Shown here in pieces: positions 35,101 to 46,977 of a stretch of DNA of 64,000 nucleotides. The notes beneath the pieces were generated by a model. The model worked only from the letters and a program-made list of their open reading frames with translations. It searched no databases and was not told the origin of the DNA. Both the position numbers and the translations under genes were made by a program. The stretch is from Gaeumannomyces sp. JS-464 (Eukaryota > Ascomycota > Sordariomycetes > Magnaporthales > Magnaporthaceae). The number at the start of each line of letters is the position of its first letter. Positions within the stretch are counted from its first letter, which is position 1. The stretch lies in the NCBI GenBank assembly GCA_002197995.1, contig NGZR01000001.1, forward strand, positions 7,750,001 through 7,814,000, in the 5' to 3' direction.

Positions 35101-36127
35101 TCTCCAGTGTGTTGAGGGAAGGGGAACCCGGTGCTGTCCTCGGCGAAGCGACTGTGCGGCGTTGCAAAGTTCTGGCCGACCGTTTCCTCCACGTTGGGCA
35201 GTGTCACGGGGAAAAGCCGAGTAATGAGCACCTTCTTGCGGTGCGAGAAGCGCTGCGGTGCTGCCGCAGACATCTGGGGCATAAAGTCCCCCACGGCCTC
35301 AGAGGAAAAGGACTGCGAAAGCTTGCTGGAGCGCACGCTGCCCCGGCCCAGCGAGCCTCTGCCGTCTCCGAATGTGGAGGACATGAAGTCGCTGCGGGGG
35401 TCCGACGGCACGACGTGGACCTTGGTGGAGGTCCCCTTGTAGGCCATGAGCTCCGAGTTGCCGAAGATGCAGCTGGAAAACACGTTGAGCTCATCGGCGT
35501 ACTCGCGGTAGGCGCGTTGGGAATCGGATTCGATACGGGGCTGTGTGCGGCCCTGCATCGAGGCTCTGCGATCGAACGCGCCTTGGCGTGGCTGCTGCTG
35601 CTGCTGCTGCTGTTTGCTGCTGTTGCGGTTGCTGGCCATCTTGCTGGATGACTAGGGGACGCGAAGCCTGGCCCACGCTCGTCTTGCGGGGTGACACGGG
35701 CTGGCGCCTGGGGTCGTTAGAGGCAAAGCCGGCCACGGTAGAAGGGCGGTCGGCTGGGGGTGAGGTGGGCGGTGGAGGGGCCTGACTGTCGTAGATGAAG
35801 AGCGGCGTGCATGGAGCTCAGAGCGTCCTGCATAATGAGGATGCGGACATCACGGGGGTCGAGGTCGATGTCACTGTCGTAGTCGAACGAGTTGGGGGCA
35901 GAGGCGGATGGCGTGTGAGGGCCGGCGGACAGAGGGAAGACCTGATCGTTCCGGTGTCGGTACAGAGACTCGGCGTCGGGGAATAGCAGGTTGCGAGTGT
36001 GGATGTCCTCCTGCACCGACTCGAGGGACGAGATGTGTTTGGATGGCGAAGACGAGCCTGGGCCGTAATTGGACGGGGAGGCATCGCCGGCAGCGCCAGC
36101 CGTCAGGTTGAAGAGCTTTCCCAGCAT
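32196..36127 (-). CDS. Folliculin-interacting protein (FNIP/Lst4-like), two frame shifts
   Basis: Large protein, about 1300 residues. FNIP/Lst4 proteins pair with folliculin/Lst7 at the vacuole and act on Rag GTPases to switch on TORC1. The start at 36127 gives MLGKLFNLTAG. The FNIP N-terminal domain shows DPRDVRILIMQDAL, then after a low-complexity linker LNVFSSCIFGNSELMAYKGTSTKVHVVP. The stretch HRKKVLITRLFPV with MYAVALIINLP follows, and HWDVIMRTLTHLQSVVATKLYGML lies in the middle domain. Ser/Pro-rich disorder separates this from the C-terminal domain (CKTVILSALEEVV near the end). Two one-base shifts are needed: a missing base near 35793-35800 and an extra base in TTT at 35613-35615, next to a CAG repeat (35590-35612). 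Downstream of 35600 the frame is open for more than 1100 codons. Confidence 0.8.
35590..35616. repeat. CTG/CAG repeat coding polyGln in FNIP
   Basis: Run of CTG on the + strand (CAG on the coding strand), interrupted by TTT, coding a Gln tract. A frame change sits at the interruption. Confidence 0.85.
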
Positions 36128-38636
36128 ACTGGAACGAACTGACTGAACAGGGAGTGCTATGCTGCACAAGGGACGCTACGCGGCTCGTCGTTGTGCTGCG
36201 ATGGGATCCTTCCTGGTGCTTCGCAGCTCCTCTGAGGGGGCTTCAAGCCGAGCTCACCATCGTCCCAGGAGGCTGCCGGCTGTTGGGTTGTGCGGGTGAG
36301 GTGGCATTCTCGCCGCGGGGTTGGAGGGCGTCTCTGAACTGACGACGACCAGCGGCGGAGGGGAGCAGGGGTGCTGGCTCTCTCTTGTTGTTTAGGTCGT
36401 GCGATGCTGTAACGCACATGCTCCCACCACAGCAGAGAACAGGAGAGAGGCCCTTGGCTTTTGAAAACAGAACAGCAAACCACACAAAGAATGGCTTTGC
36501 TCGATTCGGAGGGGCGACCGAGAGCGGCCGAGGGTGCAGCAGTGAGTGGGGAGAGAAGAGAAGAGAGTGGCGGGCGGCGGGTCCCACCAGTCCGTCCGAT
36601 ATCAGAGTCCTGCTAGTGCCGCTGGCAACGCAGCAGCGACAGGGCAACCCCGTCCTTGCTCGAGTGTCTGAAGAGGTGAGCCGGGGGCGCAGCGCCGAAT
36701 GGACCGGTGAGGAAGATGAGGCTGCTGCCCAGGGCGGGCGGCGGGCACGCGAGCGACAAGAAAATAAAAAGGATCTACAAAGTACAAACAACGCAAGCGG
36801 GCCAAAGGAAGCCCTGGAGGGTGGGAAGGACCCTGGCTGCTGGTCTGGGCAGGGCGGAGACGGCCGTCGACGACGTTGTCCCTCAGGACAGAAGACGAAA
36901 GGCTGCCACCACCAAGAGATTAGCCCCAGTGGTGGTGATGATCGGATCACCAGAAACGGCAACCAGCCCCTGTTGTTCAGCTTGGTCTCTGCTGTTGCTA
37001 ATCTTCTTTCTTTTCCTTGTGCGGCGGCGATGGCGGCGGCGTCGGAAAAGCCCAGCCTGCGCACCACCCGCGCAGGTAATCAATCACCCGCAGCCCGACA
37101 GGCAAGGTGTCGCACGCGCTGCTGGCGATCTCTGGCCTGTCCGTGCCTTGGTTTGGATCTCGGTTTGCCGAACAGAGCAATGCGGCGGCTGGCAGGCGGT
37201 GCTTTTGAAAATGCGGTGTGCCAAAGGACCACAGGGGAAAAGAAAAAAGCGACGTCTGCACGGTGGTGGGTTTCCACGGGGCAGGGGACTTAAGCCCCAA
37301 GCTGGGGGGCATGTCCACTGCTGCGACGCTGCAGCGCCCAGTCAATTGGCGCGCGGCGAGCCTACTCCACAGTGCTTGGAACCTACCTGTGGTCCACCCC
37401 AAGCCGTCCGTCCCCACATGCAACGACGTGCAGCCCGTCTGGAACCTCTCAATCCCAAGCCATTGAGCTGCAGCCAGACGAGAGGCCAAAGCCGGGCGGG
37501 CATCTGGCATCTGGCGATGGCCGAGAGGCCACTCTGCCAGCCGCACGATCTGCCTCTCCTCGGTACCGAGGAAAGACATGCTCTAACAAACCCAATCTTA
37601 CGGCCGCGAGGCGTGCGTCCAAGCGCCCGCGCTGTGATGAAGCGCTGCACATAATCTCGCACCCGTGGAGACCGGTCAACTATTTTTCCCCCGCCACAAG
37701 CGTCGAAAAGACGAACGCGGGGAGGGGGGTCTGGATTTCGGCTGGCCCCCTTTCGGGCCATGGAAACTCGCCATATGCGTCACTTAGGCGCATACACAAC
37801 GGGCATGCTTGACATTCATCGTCTCCATCCGTGGTACGCCGTCATACATACATACAGCACAGCACAGATGTGATATACGTACATACATGGCATGCTGCGC
37901 ATGTACGGATCCTGGTCTAGTATCCCGCTTCTGGTCCACCTGCACCACGAGCGAATGGTCAGCCTGTATGTACTAGTAAATCTCGGCAGGACGGGACGGA
38001 AAATCGATCGCGGTCACGCTGGAGAGATGCCCCTCCTTCGAGCATCTTTGCCCCATATCGTGAAGATACCAGCGCCTTATAGGTGACTTGCAGGCATTCA
38101 GCATCGAGTGATGGCCTTGGCGCTGGTGCAGGGACTGTGGGGACATGACTGAATGGCCCCAGCGGCTACACGCAGGCTCGCTTCCCACAGCCGAAATGCC
38201 TCGACTCGACAGGCAGGCTACTCGAGGTGGGTGGGTGCCGACCGGCTGCCGGTAAACGCTGTCTATGTTGGGTGGGTAAGGTTGGGCACCAGTTCTAATT
38301 CCAGAACTCCATCCGTCCCCTTGTCAGCCAGGGCTGTCTTTTTTTTCTTCTTTTTTTTTTTTTCCTCCCCTCTCGCTGGGGGATTGGATCCATTGCCTCC
38401 GACCTTGCCGGAGCCAAGGTCCCATCTCTAATGCCCTACGCTCTCGAGGGCACATTCCTCAATGATATCATGCATGGCAAGACAAAAAGTCACATGGAAA
38501 GACGCCTGACATCGCGACCTCAATTGTGGAATGTGCTTGGTAAACAAAGTATTCGACTGGCAGCCAGCTCCTCCAAATAGCAAGGCATACCTTGCCCTAA
38601 ACCCGGTCTTCTGTCTCATTAGCTAAGGAGCTCAAT

Positions 38637-38675
<39 letters not shown>

Positions 38676-38999
38676 GCCAAATGTCCTCATATGTATGTTG
38701 AGCGTGTGGGTTGAATAACTTCCATCTCGGATCCTCCCTTCGCCGGACCCAGGGCGTAAGCTGCTGCGGCATATAAATCCAACATAAAAATTTCCCTCCT
38801 TGCCCTCGCGCCTCACCCTCAAACGTTCTGGGGTCCATATTTTTTCCTGCAACTAAAATGTTCAACTCCCAAGATATGCCTCGTCTCCCTCCGCCTCTTT
38901 TTTGTTGCGTCACCTCAAGACCCCGCTGATGACCTGCCTCGTGTGTTCGTTTGCTTGTTCTCCACTGACAGGGGGCTGTGGCGGTGTTCTTGGGCGCAT
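36128..38999. other. 2.9-kb intergenic stretch, FNIP to aquaporin
   Basis: No recognised gene. The proximal part is the FNIP promoter and leader. Farther out are a T-rich tract (38339-38365) and a CT microsatellite (38639-38672) near the aquaporin 3' end. Confidence 0.5.
38639..38672. repeat. (CT)n microsatellite
   Basis: About 16 CT units, about 330 bp downstream of the aquaporin stop codon. It mirrors the GA tract at 11202 in type. Confidence 0.95.
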
Positions 39000-39995
39000 T
39001 TAGACTTGGCCCTGTGAAACCAGGGGCTCGTTGGCGTCCCGAGAACGCTGTTCCTCCAGGTGATTGATGCCGTCCCAATCCTGGCCGGGGTTGACCTCCT
39101 TCCAGTGGAGGAACTTGAGGAGCATGTAAAATCCCGAGGCAAGGAGAGACCCGAGGGTTGGTCCGACCCAGTAGATCCAATGGTAGTTAGGGAAGTGGCT
39201 GTTGACTATGGCCGGCCCCAGCGAGCGAGCTGGGTTGACAGAGGCTCCAGTGAAGTAGACACCTGGTTTTCGGGTTGCGTTCATTAGTTTTTATGCCCTT
39301 GGTTAACAGCATCGCCGAAAGGGGGTCTGCTCGCTCATCACCTACCAGCCATATGGATCACAAAAAGTGCGAAGCCGATGCCGACGGGAGCAATAAAGGT
39401 CGCCCTGTGCTTCTCCACGGCGAGCATGAGGATCACAAAGACCAGCTGTGAGGTCAAGAATAGCTCGATGAACAGCCCCTGAACTACAGAGGTCGTAGGG
39501 CCGAGAGTCGTCTCGACACTCAGGGGCGTGGGGAACATTCCCGCCGAGACGGCCGCCGCGGCGATTCCACCGACGAGCTGAGCGATCGCGACCATGACGC
39601 CACGAAGCAGCGGCTGGCCACCAACCAGGCACAGCGCCATGGTGACCTGTGCGTTTTAGTCAGTCATCTGGTTGCTGGCTGATCTACGGACATGTCGTGA
39701 CATATCCCTGACAAGGACGTGTCTCAGGGATGGCGAGCGGGACCTACCACCGGGTTGAACTGTCCTCCCGAGATACGGTAAAAGGCAAAGACGTTGACCA
39801 TGAGGGACATGCCGAAGGCGAACGAGATGTAGATCAAGCAGGTGACATTGGGGCGGCAATGTCGTCGGCCCGGACGGGCGATGCGTTGGCGATCTGAGCA
39901 CCGGCGTAGCTAAACAGGAAGAACATAAAGGTGCCGACAAACTCGGCGAGGGCGGCAACGCAGTGGTTGCGGACGGCGACCGACGGCCCAGCCAT
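39000..39995 (-). CDS. Aquaporin / MIP-family channel
   Basis: Major intrinsic protein with three recognised exons, 39995-39748, 39646-39346 and 39262-39000. The start used here gives [32 protein letters not shown]. The two channel motifs are [14 protein letters not shown] (first half) and [14 protein letters not shown] (second half); the first is NPV where most members have NPA. Membrane segments include [40 protein letters not shown] and [22 protein letters not shown]. One base is missing in the run at 39850-39853 between DDIAAP and [10 protein letters not shown]. Upstream, the same strand reads a Ser/Pro-rich stretch back to a Met at 40264 (AGDRNGISYLESAELKDLS...), so an extended N-terminus joined by one further frame change is possible. 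Water or glycerol selectivity cannot be read from this. Confidence 0.82.
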
Positions 39996-42900
39996 GGCGT
40001 TGGACTGGCGGTGGGGTAGTGGTGGATCAGCCTCGGGCTCGGGTACGGCTTGTCGTAGAAGAAGGGCGGCGGCGCTCTGGTGTCGACTGTCTTCGCGGTG
40101 GCGTACGACGCCGAGGGGTGTGCTCGCGACGACTGGGGCCGGCTCTGCTGGGTGCTGGCTCTCTCTCGGAACTCGTGTCGAGCGGTGGTGGCGGTCGACA
40201 GGTCCTTGAGCTCGGCCGACTCCAGGTAAGAAATACCATTGCGGTCGCCGGCCCTGCCTGCCATCCTGTTGGGGGACCGGCCAGCAGCCCCGGCGTACAG
40301 ACGCACTCAGCCATCGCACCTGCCCCTTTCTGGTTTGGGGGGGGGGGGGGGGGGGGGGGGGGAGCCGGAGCACGGCTGCGTGCGGCGAGAAGGAGCAGTG
40401 ACGCGAGATGGAGTCCAGCTGAGGTCACCCGCAACCGTGCGTGCCTTCCTCCTGCGAGACACCTGGCGGCAGGTAAGGAGGTACTAGGTCGAGCAGGTAG
40501 GTAGGTAGGCTGGCGCTTGCCCCAACCTCAGCTTGTCGACGGAGCTGGATCGATCCAGTCTGGGAAGGTCAGCCCACCTGTCGCCCTTGGCACTCTGCGT
40601 GGTTGGTGTTTAGGGAAGTACAGACCACAAGAAGCGGCAGCCGCGTACCGAAGGTGTTGTGCCACCCAAAATGACACCAATCTAAGGCTCCCGCGATCGA
40701 AGATGAGCGCTGATGCTGATGACGATGGACGTTGCCCGTGTGGTAGGAGGACTCGGCCGGGAGTCTACGTGCAGCAATAACCCCTTTTCCTTCCTTTTGT
40801 CCTACTCGTTCCGAATCAGCAGCTGCCTTGCTAGTTATCGCGTCCCTCAGGTTTAGAGCTCTCCGAGTCTCTCGTCGAACTGGGCGCACACTGCCTTTTT
40901 GTCTACCACCTACTCCTCCAGATCAGTCACCCTCGTCCATCTCTCTTCCTTTAGACCTCCCACCACGTCGCCCGAGCAAGGAGAAAGCCAAGATGGCAGT
41001 GCGTTTTGGGTAGCATGAATCAATTCAACCTTTCCCACCATTCATTCAATCGTCGTAAGCCGTTGGAGCATCTAGCATCTGGGTGATCCTCCTCGAGATC
41101 GCCAGGGCCCATCCAATCTGGAGATGCACTCCTTGACTTGCCTTCACATGTACCTTCCGCCTGGCGATAGTGGCGGCGAGAGTCTATGGTGACCAGGTAG
41201 GTAGATGACGAAAATGCGAGTAACCTGGAGACATCGAGGCGGCATGGAGAGGGAGGGATACCTCGCCACTAACATGTCCAGCCAGACGGGAGCCGGCCCT
41301 ACTCTTCAGCCCGTCGTCCGCCACACGCTGGCTGCGCGTAGCACAGTATCTCGTCTATCGTCTCGGATTCTCAGTCTTGTTTGACCACATGTAACCGCCT
41401 ACCAAGCTGCACTCTTGATTTGCGAATGACGCCGGCAGCGTTCGCATGTGCTTGCAGGGCAGATACTGCACGTCGGCAGGTGCAGGCCGTGGGTACAGAG
41501 GATGGGAGGGTGATGAGGGAATTCCGTCCCTGGTTTTAGACTTTAAGCGCCGAAGACAGAGTTTGCGCTGGGTAGATCTGCATCCCCCTGAGTAGGAAAC
41601 ATCAGACTAACAGTGGCTGGTCTAGACGGCGAGAGGGACTGGGGTGGGATCATATCTCCCAACCCAAGTACCAACAGTCCGCGCGGCTATATGGACATGT
41701 ATGCTACCCCGAGTGCCCGAGTCTGAGGCCACAGTACCGGGGGCGGACCGTTTGAGCCACGGTTCCCGGTCAAGTGAAGGGTGCAGGGCGTATCAGGCCA
41801 GATTACCGACCAAGATTGGATGCAGCTATATGTAGAATATGTCGAGAACAGAGCTTCCCGTCTAGCCTCATGATGCACGAACAGGTTCCATCCCGTCTTT
41901 GGTCTGTACATACCTACATATATGATCGTGGCCCTCGCTGTTGATCAGTGCGAGAGGGAGATAAGGACAAATAAGTCGTGAAACGGCGTCATATTTAGCA
42001 TTTGGCTCCCGTTTTAGGCTGCGTTTTTCGGCGGCGGCCATACAGCCCCAGACCCTGTACTCAATGCGTTGAAACTTTAATACAGCTGGCCTGCTGGCAT
42101 GGCTCTGATCATTCTTTCGTAAGGAGGGGAGGTGTGAGACCCTGCAGCGGGCACCCGTCTAGGCCTTGGTGCTTCTGTCCGACGGTTGCACATATTTGAT
42201 CCTTTGTGCGCTTGCCTGCGCCTACCCCCCTTTTTTTCTGCAGGACAACGAAAAAAAAAGTGCTCGCTCGCCATTCGGCCGCCATGCTGTGCCACAAAGA
42301 CTCCGCGCCGAAGTTGCTGATCTCCGGGCGCCTGAAGCCGATATGGGGTTCCTTGGCTGTGTCTCTATGGCGGCCCATGGAGACTCACTGACTTGGCTCT
42401 TCGCGTAGCAGAGACACGGCGTCCAGCACAACAGGGCCACAGACTGCATCTCTGAGTTGCCTGACTGGGGTTCGTGCACTTTCGGCAACTGAGGATTCCT
42501 TGATTCCTTCTGACTCCGACGGGCATATGCCGCGCGAGTGTGATCACGAGGCTATACCGGGTGGGTGTGCTGACTACAAATTATAAGCCGACAATAGCAA
42601 GGATAGCACGACAGCTTCGGGCCATGGGATGCTGCCTGCCCGCGTCTTTCATGGCTTCTACATACAGTACACACATGGGGTAGTATCCTACCCGCCATCT
42701 CCCTTTCAGACCACAGGCTTCCCTTGTACCCGGAGCAGCCCTGTACGTATTACGCAGGACATTGCCGGCGGTCTGGATGTTGTTGGGCACGGGCGCCCGC
42801 GTTTGATCATTTGCTATGGCCTCGATGATCCCGTCCCCGGTCCAGACCATTGGCTCGAAGCACACTTTGCCTCTGGCCTCTTCTCCAAACAAACACCAGA

Positions 42901-43238
42901 AATTCTCGGGCAATCTCGTATTGTCCGTCATTTCGACCCCTGAAAGAGAAGACAGCCAGATAAGACAGAACATGTAGAGCAGGTGTCACCAACCGTCATG
43001 AACTGAAGAATTCCGCGGCTGTGGATGACTCCGAGAGCCAGATTTGGTCATCCGGAAGACAGTCGGATATAAGGGAAAGCGCGTGATATGCGACTGAGTT
43101 CGAGTATCCAGCACTGGGAAACTTGGCCTTCGCAGAGCCGCACAAAGTGCCGACCTTCAATGCCGGCCTGCTCATGAGGGACATGTCGAAAAGAACAGCC
43201 ACTAGAGAGCCTAGTGGCTGTGCCCGAGAAGAGGCCCA
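39996..43238. other. Aquaporin upstream region and intergenic DNA to the CDF gene
   Basis: The first 270 bp may code an N-terminal extension of the aquaporin. Beyond this are a 26-nt G run (40337-40362) and an AGGTAGGTAGGTAGG array (40495-40510). From 40600 to 43200 I see no family-like frame. Confidence 0.45.
40337..40362. repeat. Poly-G run, 26 nt
   Basis: Uninterrupted G on the + strand (C on the aquaporin coding strand), about 340 bp upstream of the aquaporin start used here. Confidence 0.95.
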
Positions 43239-45036
43239 TCAGATCCCGCGGGGGAGGAGGAATTTCTCCTTCGTCCGGTACTGGTGCGCTCCTAATCTGC
43301 AGCACACGGAGTCCGGACCGGGCCGACACCCCCTACACAGCAGCTGGCAGGCATTCTGGGACCTCTTGTGGTTGCTCGACGCAGCCAAGGTTGAAGAAGA
43401 ACTGCCTGAGGTTCCGGACCCAGGGGGCGCCGGCAGCTCTGTGGCTGTGCATGGTAGCACCTCCGCTGTATTGTCAAGGTGTGGATGCCATATGCGTGCA
43501 AGCACTCGCTGGCCGTCTTGGCCTTCTCCATAAACATGCTGAGGCTCTCGTCTTCGACGAGGATGTGGAGGGAGGCAACTGTCTCTCTCTGATCCAGCCT
43601 CCAGATGCGGAGCCCATGGACTGATTGGACTCCCGGGATCTGCGTCAGTCAGCGAGGAGCGGAGGCCGGAGTGGCAGACGAAAAACAGGCCAGACATACG
43701 AACCTTTTCAAGGTCGTGTACCACGTCCTCCGGATCCACGTTAATAGGGGCGCTCTGCAGGAGAATCTCGCCACTCTTGCGCACTAGAGGAACTGCAGTG
43801 ACGAGTATCACGACAGCAATGAACATGCCGACGCTAGGGTCAGCGTAGTATCTGGCTGGAGAGTCCGTCTTCCAGATCACCAGAGCAGCCACAGTGACCC
43901 CCAGGTTGTTCAGCGCGTCGCCGGCGACGTGCAGCATGACACCGAGCATCCCCAGGTCGCGCCCCGCAGGCTGGGGTTGGCGTTGGCCAAATTGTGACGA
44001 TGGTTGGCATGTGGTGCGGCTTCCGAGCGCATCGCTAAACGGGTGAAAACGCCGTCATCTGTCAACTGATCAAGTGAACATAGATCTCGATTAGCTTGTT
44101 TTAGGACCGAGATTATCTAATGAAGATGCGACGGTAAGGGGGTTTGTCTTACACCCCTCGTTTGGCCCACTCCAGAGCCCATGGCCTCCGTGTCGTCTTC
44201 GCCATGAGCACGGTCGCCGTCGATCTCGTGGCAATGAGACTCTTCGCCGCCACATCAATATCGCGGCCTGGTTACGGAATGAGTGCATTGCAGTTGCGGG
44301 TTATTCTCACCATGTAGAACCAAAACACAGAGTAGATTAAGGCCAAGGCCGACACATCCCATGATGAAAACATGCTCAGCGTTTTGGATAGCTGCGTGTC
44401 ACGCTTTCTCAGCATAGCACTGCCAAAAAGCCAATGGGGCAAATAAGCAAAGAAGAAGAGGCAAAGGGTTAATTGTGGGGATATACTCTGCAAGGAAACG
44501 AAACGTTCGATAGACTGCAGGAAGATGCTGAGACCGAGCGCCAAGAGGAATACGCCATTGAAGAAGGCGCCCAGTAGCGAGGCTCGCTGCCAGCCAAAAG
44601 GTAATCTCCGAGGGGCTCGTGTTCGCTCGGATAGCTTCTGAGAGCGTCAGTTTTGAACTGTTGTGTTGTAAGCTGCAAAGGGACCGATCAGACGAACGTG
44701 GATGGCTGCTAGAGCAACGACGAAGCCAATGATGTCATTGATCTTTGCGCGTGGTTAGCGGGTGGATAGCTCGTTGGAACGATTCAAGATATCATTCCAT
44801 ACGTAGTGAAAAGAGTCGGCCAGGAGGGCCAGCGATCTTGTCTCGAAGGCGACTATGTGGCGGCGGGCAGGATGCTCGGTTAACACGCCCGTTCAGGCTC
44901 CAGGTTTCGAGGATCTCAGAGGGAGAACAGCGCTGATAGGATGGATCCACCTACCAAGGAGCTCGACCAAGAAGAAAATGGAGGATATGATGACCGCGGC
45001 CGTTAGCCTCTGCTTCCGGTTAATGCTAAACGCCAT
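43239..45036 (-). CDS. CDF-family zinc transporter (ZRC1/COT1-like), intron-rich, frame shifts
   Basis: Cation diffusion facilitator, normally moving zinc into the vacuole in exchange for protons. Exons that rejoin conserved text exactly: 45036-44955 (MAFSINRKQRLTAAVIISS, segment 1), 44852-44803 (TRSLALLADSFHY), 44742-44698 (INDIIGFVVALAAIH, the metal-site Asp of segment 2), 44637-44487 (FGWQRASLLGAFFNGVFLLALGLS) and 44391-44311 (MGCVGLGLNLLCVLVLH). A His/Asp-rich loop follows (SHCHEIDGDRAHGED). Then come MLGVMLHVAGDALNNLGV, carrying the second metal pair, ARYYADPSVGMF, and the cytoplasmic domain (VQSVHGLRIWRLDQ, ASECLHAYGIHTLTIQ). Single-base changes are needed near the loop, before RDLGMLG, and after TIQ; the last leads to a Cys-containing tail ending at 43239. 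Confidence 0.8.
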
Positions 45037-46977
45037 CGCCGGGGTTTGGGTCGGATCTAGCCGGTCGAATGTTGCAGCCTTGTGCCGCAAGGTCCTCATG
45101 GACTTGGGGCTGATAGCGGGAAAGTCGGAATACGTAGCTTTCGTAGCATGAGATGAGTTGTCTAGGAATCTTCTTTTAGGTGGGGAATATGACTTCTGAT
45201 AGCTGAGTTAGGAATGCGGCCGCAACATGGGGCAGAAGTTGAGTCGGGCTCGGGCTGAAGGCCAAGCCGGGCCAGAATCCGGGGAAGCCGTTGAGAACAG
45301 CTGGTGTAATATTGGGCCAGCCGCCGCACCAAAGAGGCAGGATGTATTGGCCACTTGGTAGGTCTGGGTGTCTTATTTTGCTATGGTGATCCCAAGGTCA
45401 CGTCATTAGGTAGGGAAGCAGGCACCCCCGGGATAAGGCAGGAGCTGAAAACACATAGCTGTTCGAAAGGAGAGCGAAGCGTGGCCACAAGGATGGTTTT
45501 ACAACTGTATGTAGGGCTAGGTAGGTCATGTACCCATGACGGCGGGAGCGTCGACCATGCTGAGGCATGCCAAACATGACCAACAAGGTTCTGGCCACGG
45601 GTTCCAACAGGATGGCAGAAGGGAGAATCCGGCCCGGTTCCATAAGAAGTAGGTCGGTAGCTCTCGCCTTGAGATGAGGCCTGCCCTTCCCGTCCAGCGG
45701 AGCTAGTGGCATCGCGGCAGTGGCAAACAGGCTCCGAGCTGCAGGCGGGCGTCCCGGCCTTGGGCGGCGCAGGCCCTTTAGCAGACCTGGTGCACCACCG
45801 GGTGCACCGTGGTCCGGGTGCGTGATGGTCTTTGGGAATCTTGGCACTCGAGAATACAGTCAGGTCAAGTTTTGGCCTCCAATTTCAAGGTGGGAAACGG
45901 CGACTGCTCCTCGGCAAATCCACGTGCATCAAGCTCTGCGGAACCTACGTTGGCGGCGTTCGCATGGAAGATCCTCCATGTCGGCATGTGCCATGCCGCG
46001 CATGGACTTTGGTCGACATGTCAGAGAAGGCGGGCGTCGGGCGTCGGGCGGTTTGGATGGCCGCATGCTCCGGATAGCCCAACGCAATATCGGGTGCCCG
46101 CATAGGTAGAGGGCGTTGATGTCGGAACAAAAACTGGTGAAGCACAGAGGAATGTCGCGGGCATGTAGGCGTGTGGGGATGCACCTCTATGGAGGTACGG
46201 CGGCGCTAGCAAGACGGAGATGCCTTCTACCTAGGTACCTACCTAGGTAGCCTTAAACCTTTTGAGGCAATCCGAGAGGAACTAGAGAAGCGCGGGTAGG
46301 AATCGAGTGTGATGAGGACAAGCGGGAAGCCCGCCCGTACAGGTGTTACGATTAGTGCGGCAGAGCACGAAAAACGGTCCGGTCGCTGCAAGGTGCGGTG
46401 GTAACATGCACATGCGCTGCTGGCACAAGGTGCGAGGTGATGTGTCGTTTGCAGTGTAGCGCGAGCGCCGGCGGACCCGCGAACCTCGAATGGCAAGACC
46501 ACCAGGCTCTGACACGAAAAGGCCGGGCTCGTGCAATTTCCATATTCTCCGGCTATTTGTGGCAGTGACAGGTTTTGTGAAGCGCTGCTTCTTACGGCCG
46601 AAGCAGCGACACAGAGTGAGCGATGGGTTTTAGGTTGCAGTTGTGGTCACACAGCCAACACTCGATGCGTGCGGCAGGCAAATACCTCGAGCGAATGTCG
46701 CGTACAGTGCCCAAATCGGGGTTGACACTTTTTGAATGCGTACAGCGACAGTCTTGAACACTGTGCACCCGGGGTACATAGTTCCTGACGTAATCAAACG
46801 AAATTGGGGGATCTGGGGTCATGCACACCCAGCGCCCAGCCATCGCGCCAACGTGACCCAGGCCTGCCATAATACCGAGCAGTCTGCGACCAGCCCGCGA
46901 CCACTGAAATCTGGCGCGACGGACTCTGCAGGGAGGGCAAGGCGTTGATTGGATCCCACAAGACTCCATGTATCGAA
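45037..46977. other. Divergent spacer, CDF transporter / IML1
   Basis: Must hold both promoters. A CTACCTAGGTACCTACCTAGGTAG motif, a near-perfect palindrome, lies at 46229-46252. No coding frame recognised. Confidence 0.5.
46229..46252. repeat. CCTAGGTACCTACCTAGG palindromic motif
   Basis: Best-formed copy of the dispersed motif: two CCTAGG palindromes flank GTACCTA. Located about 730 bp upstream of IML1. Confidence 0.8.

Noticed and set aside
40985..41020. Leader-like sequence with AAGATGGCAGTGCGTTTTGG, possible first exon ending at a GTGCGT donor
   Set aside because: No downstream exon with recognisable coding text could be joined; too little evidence for a gene.
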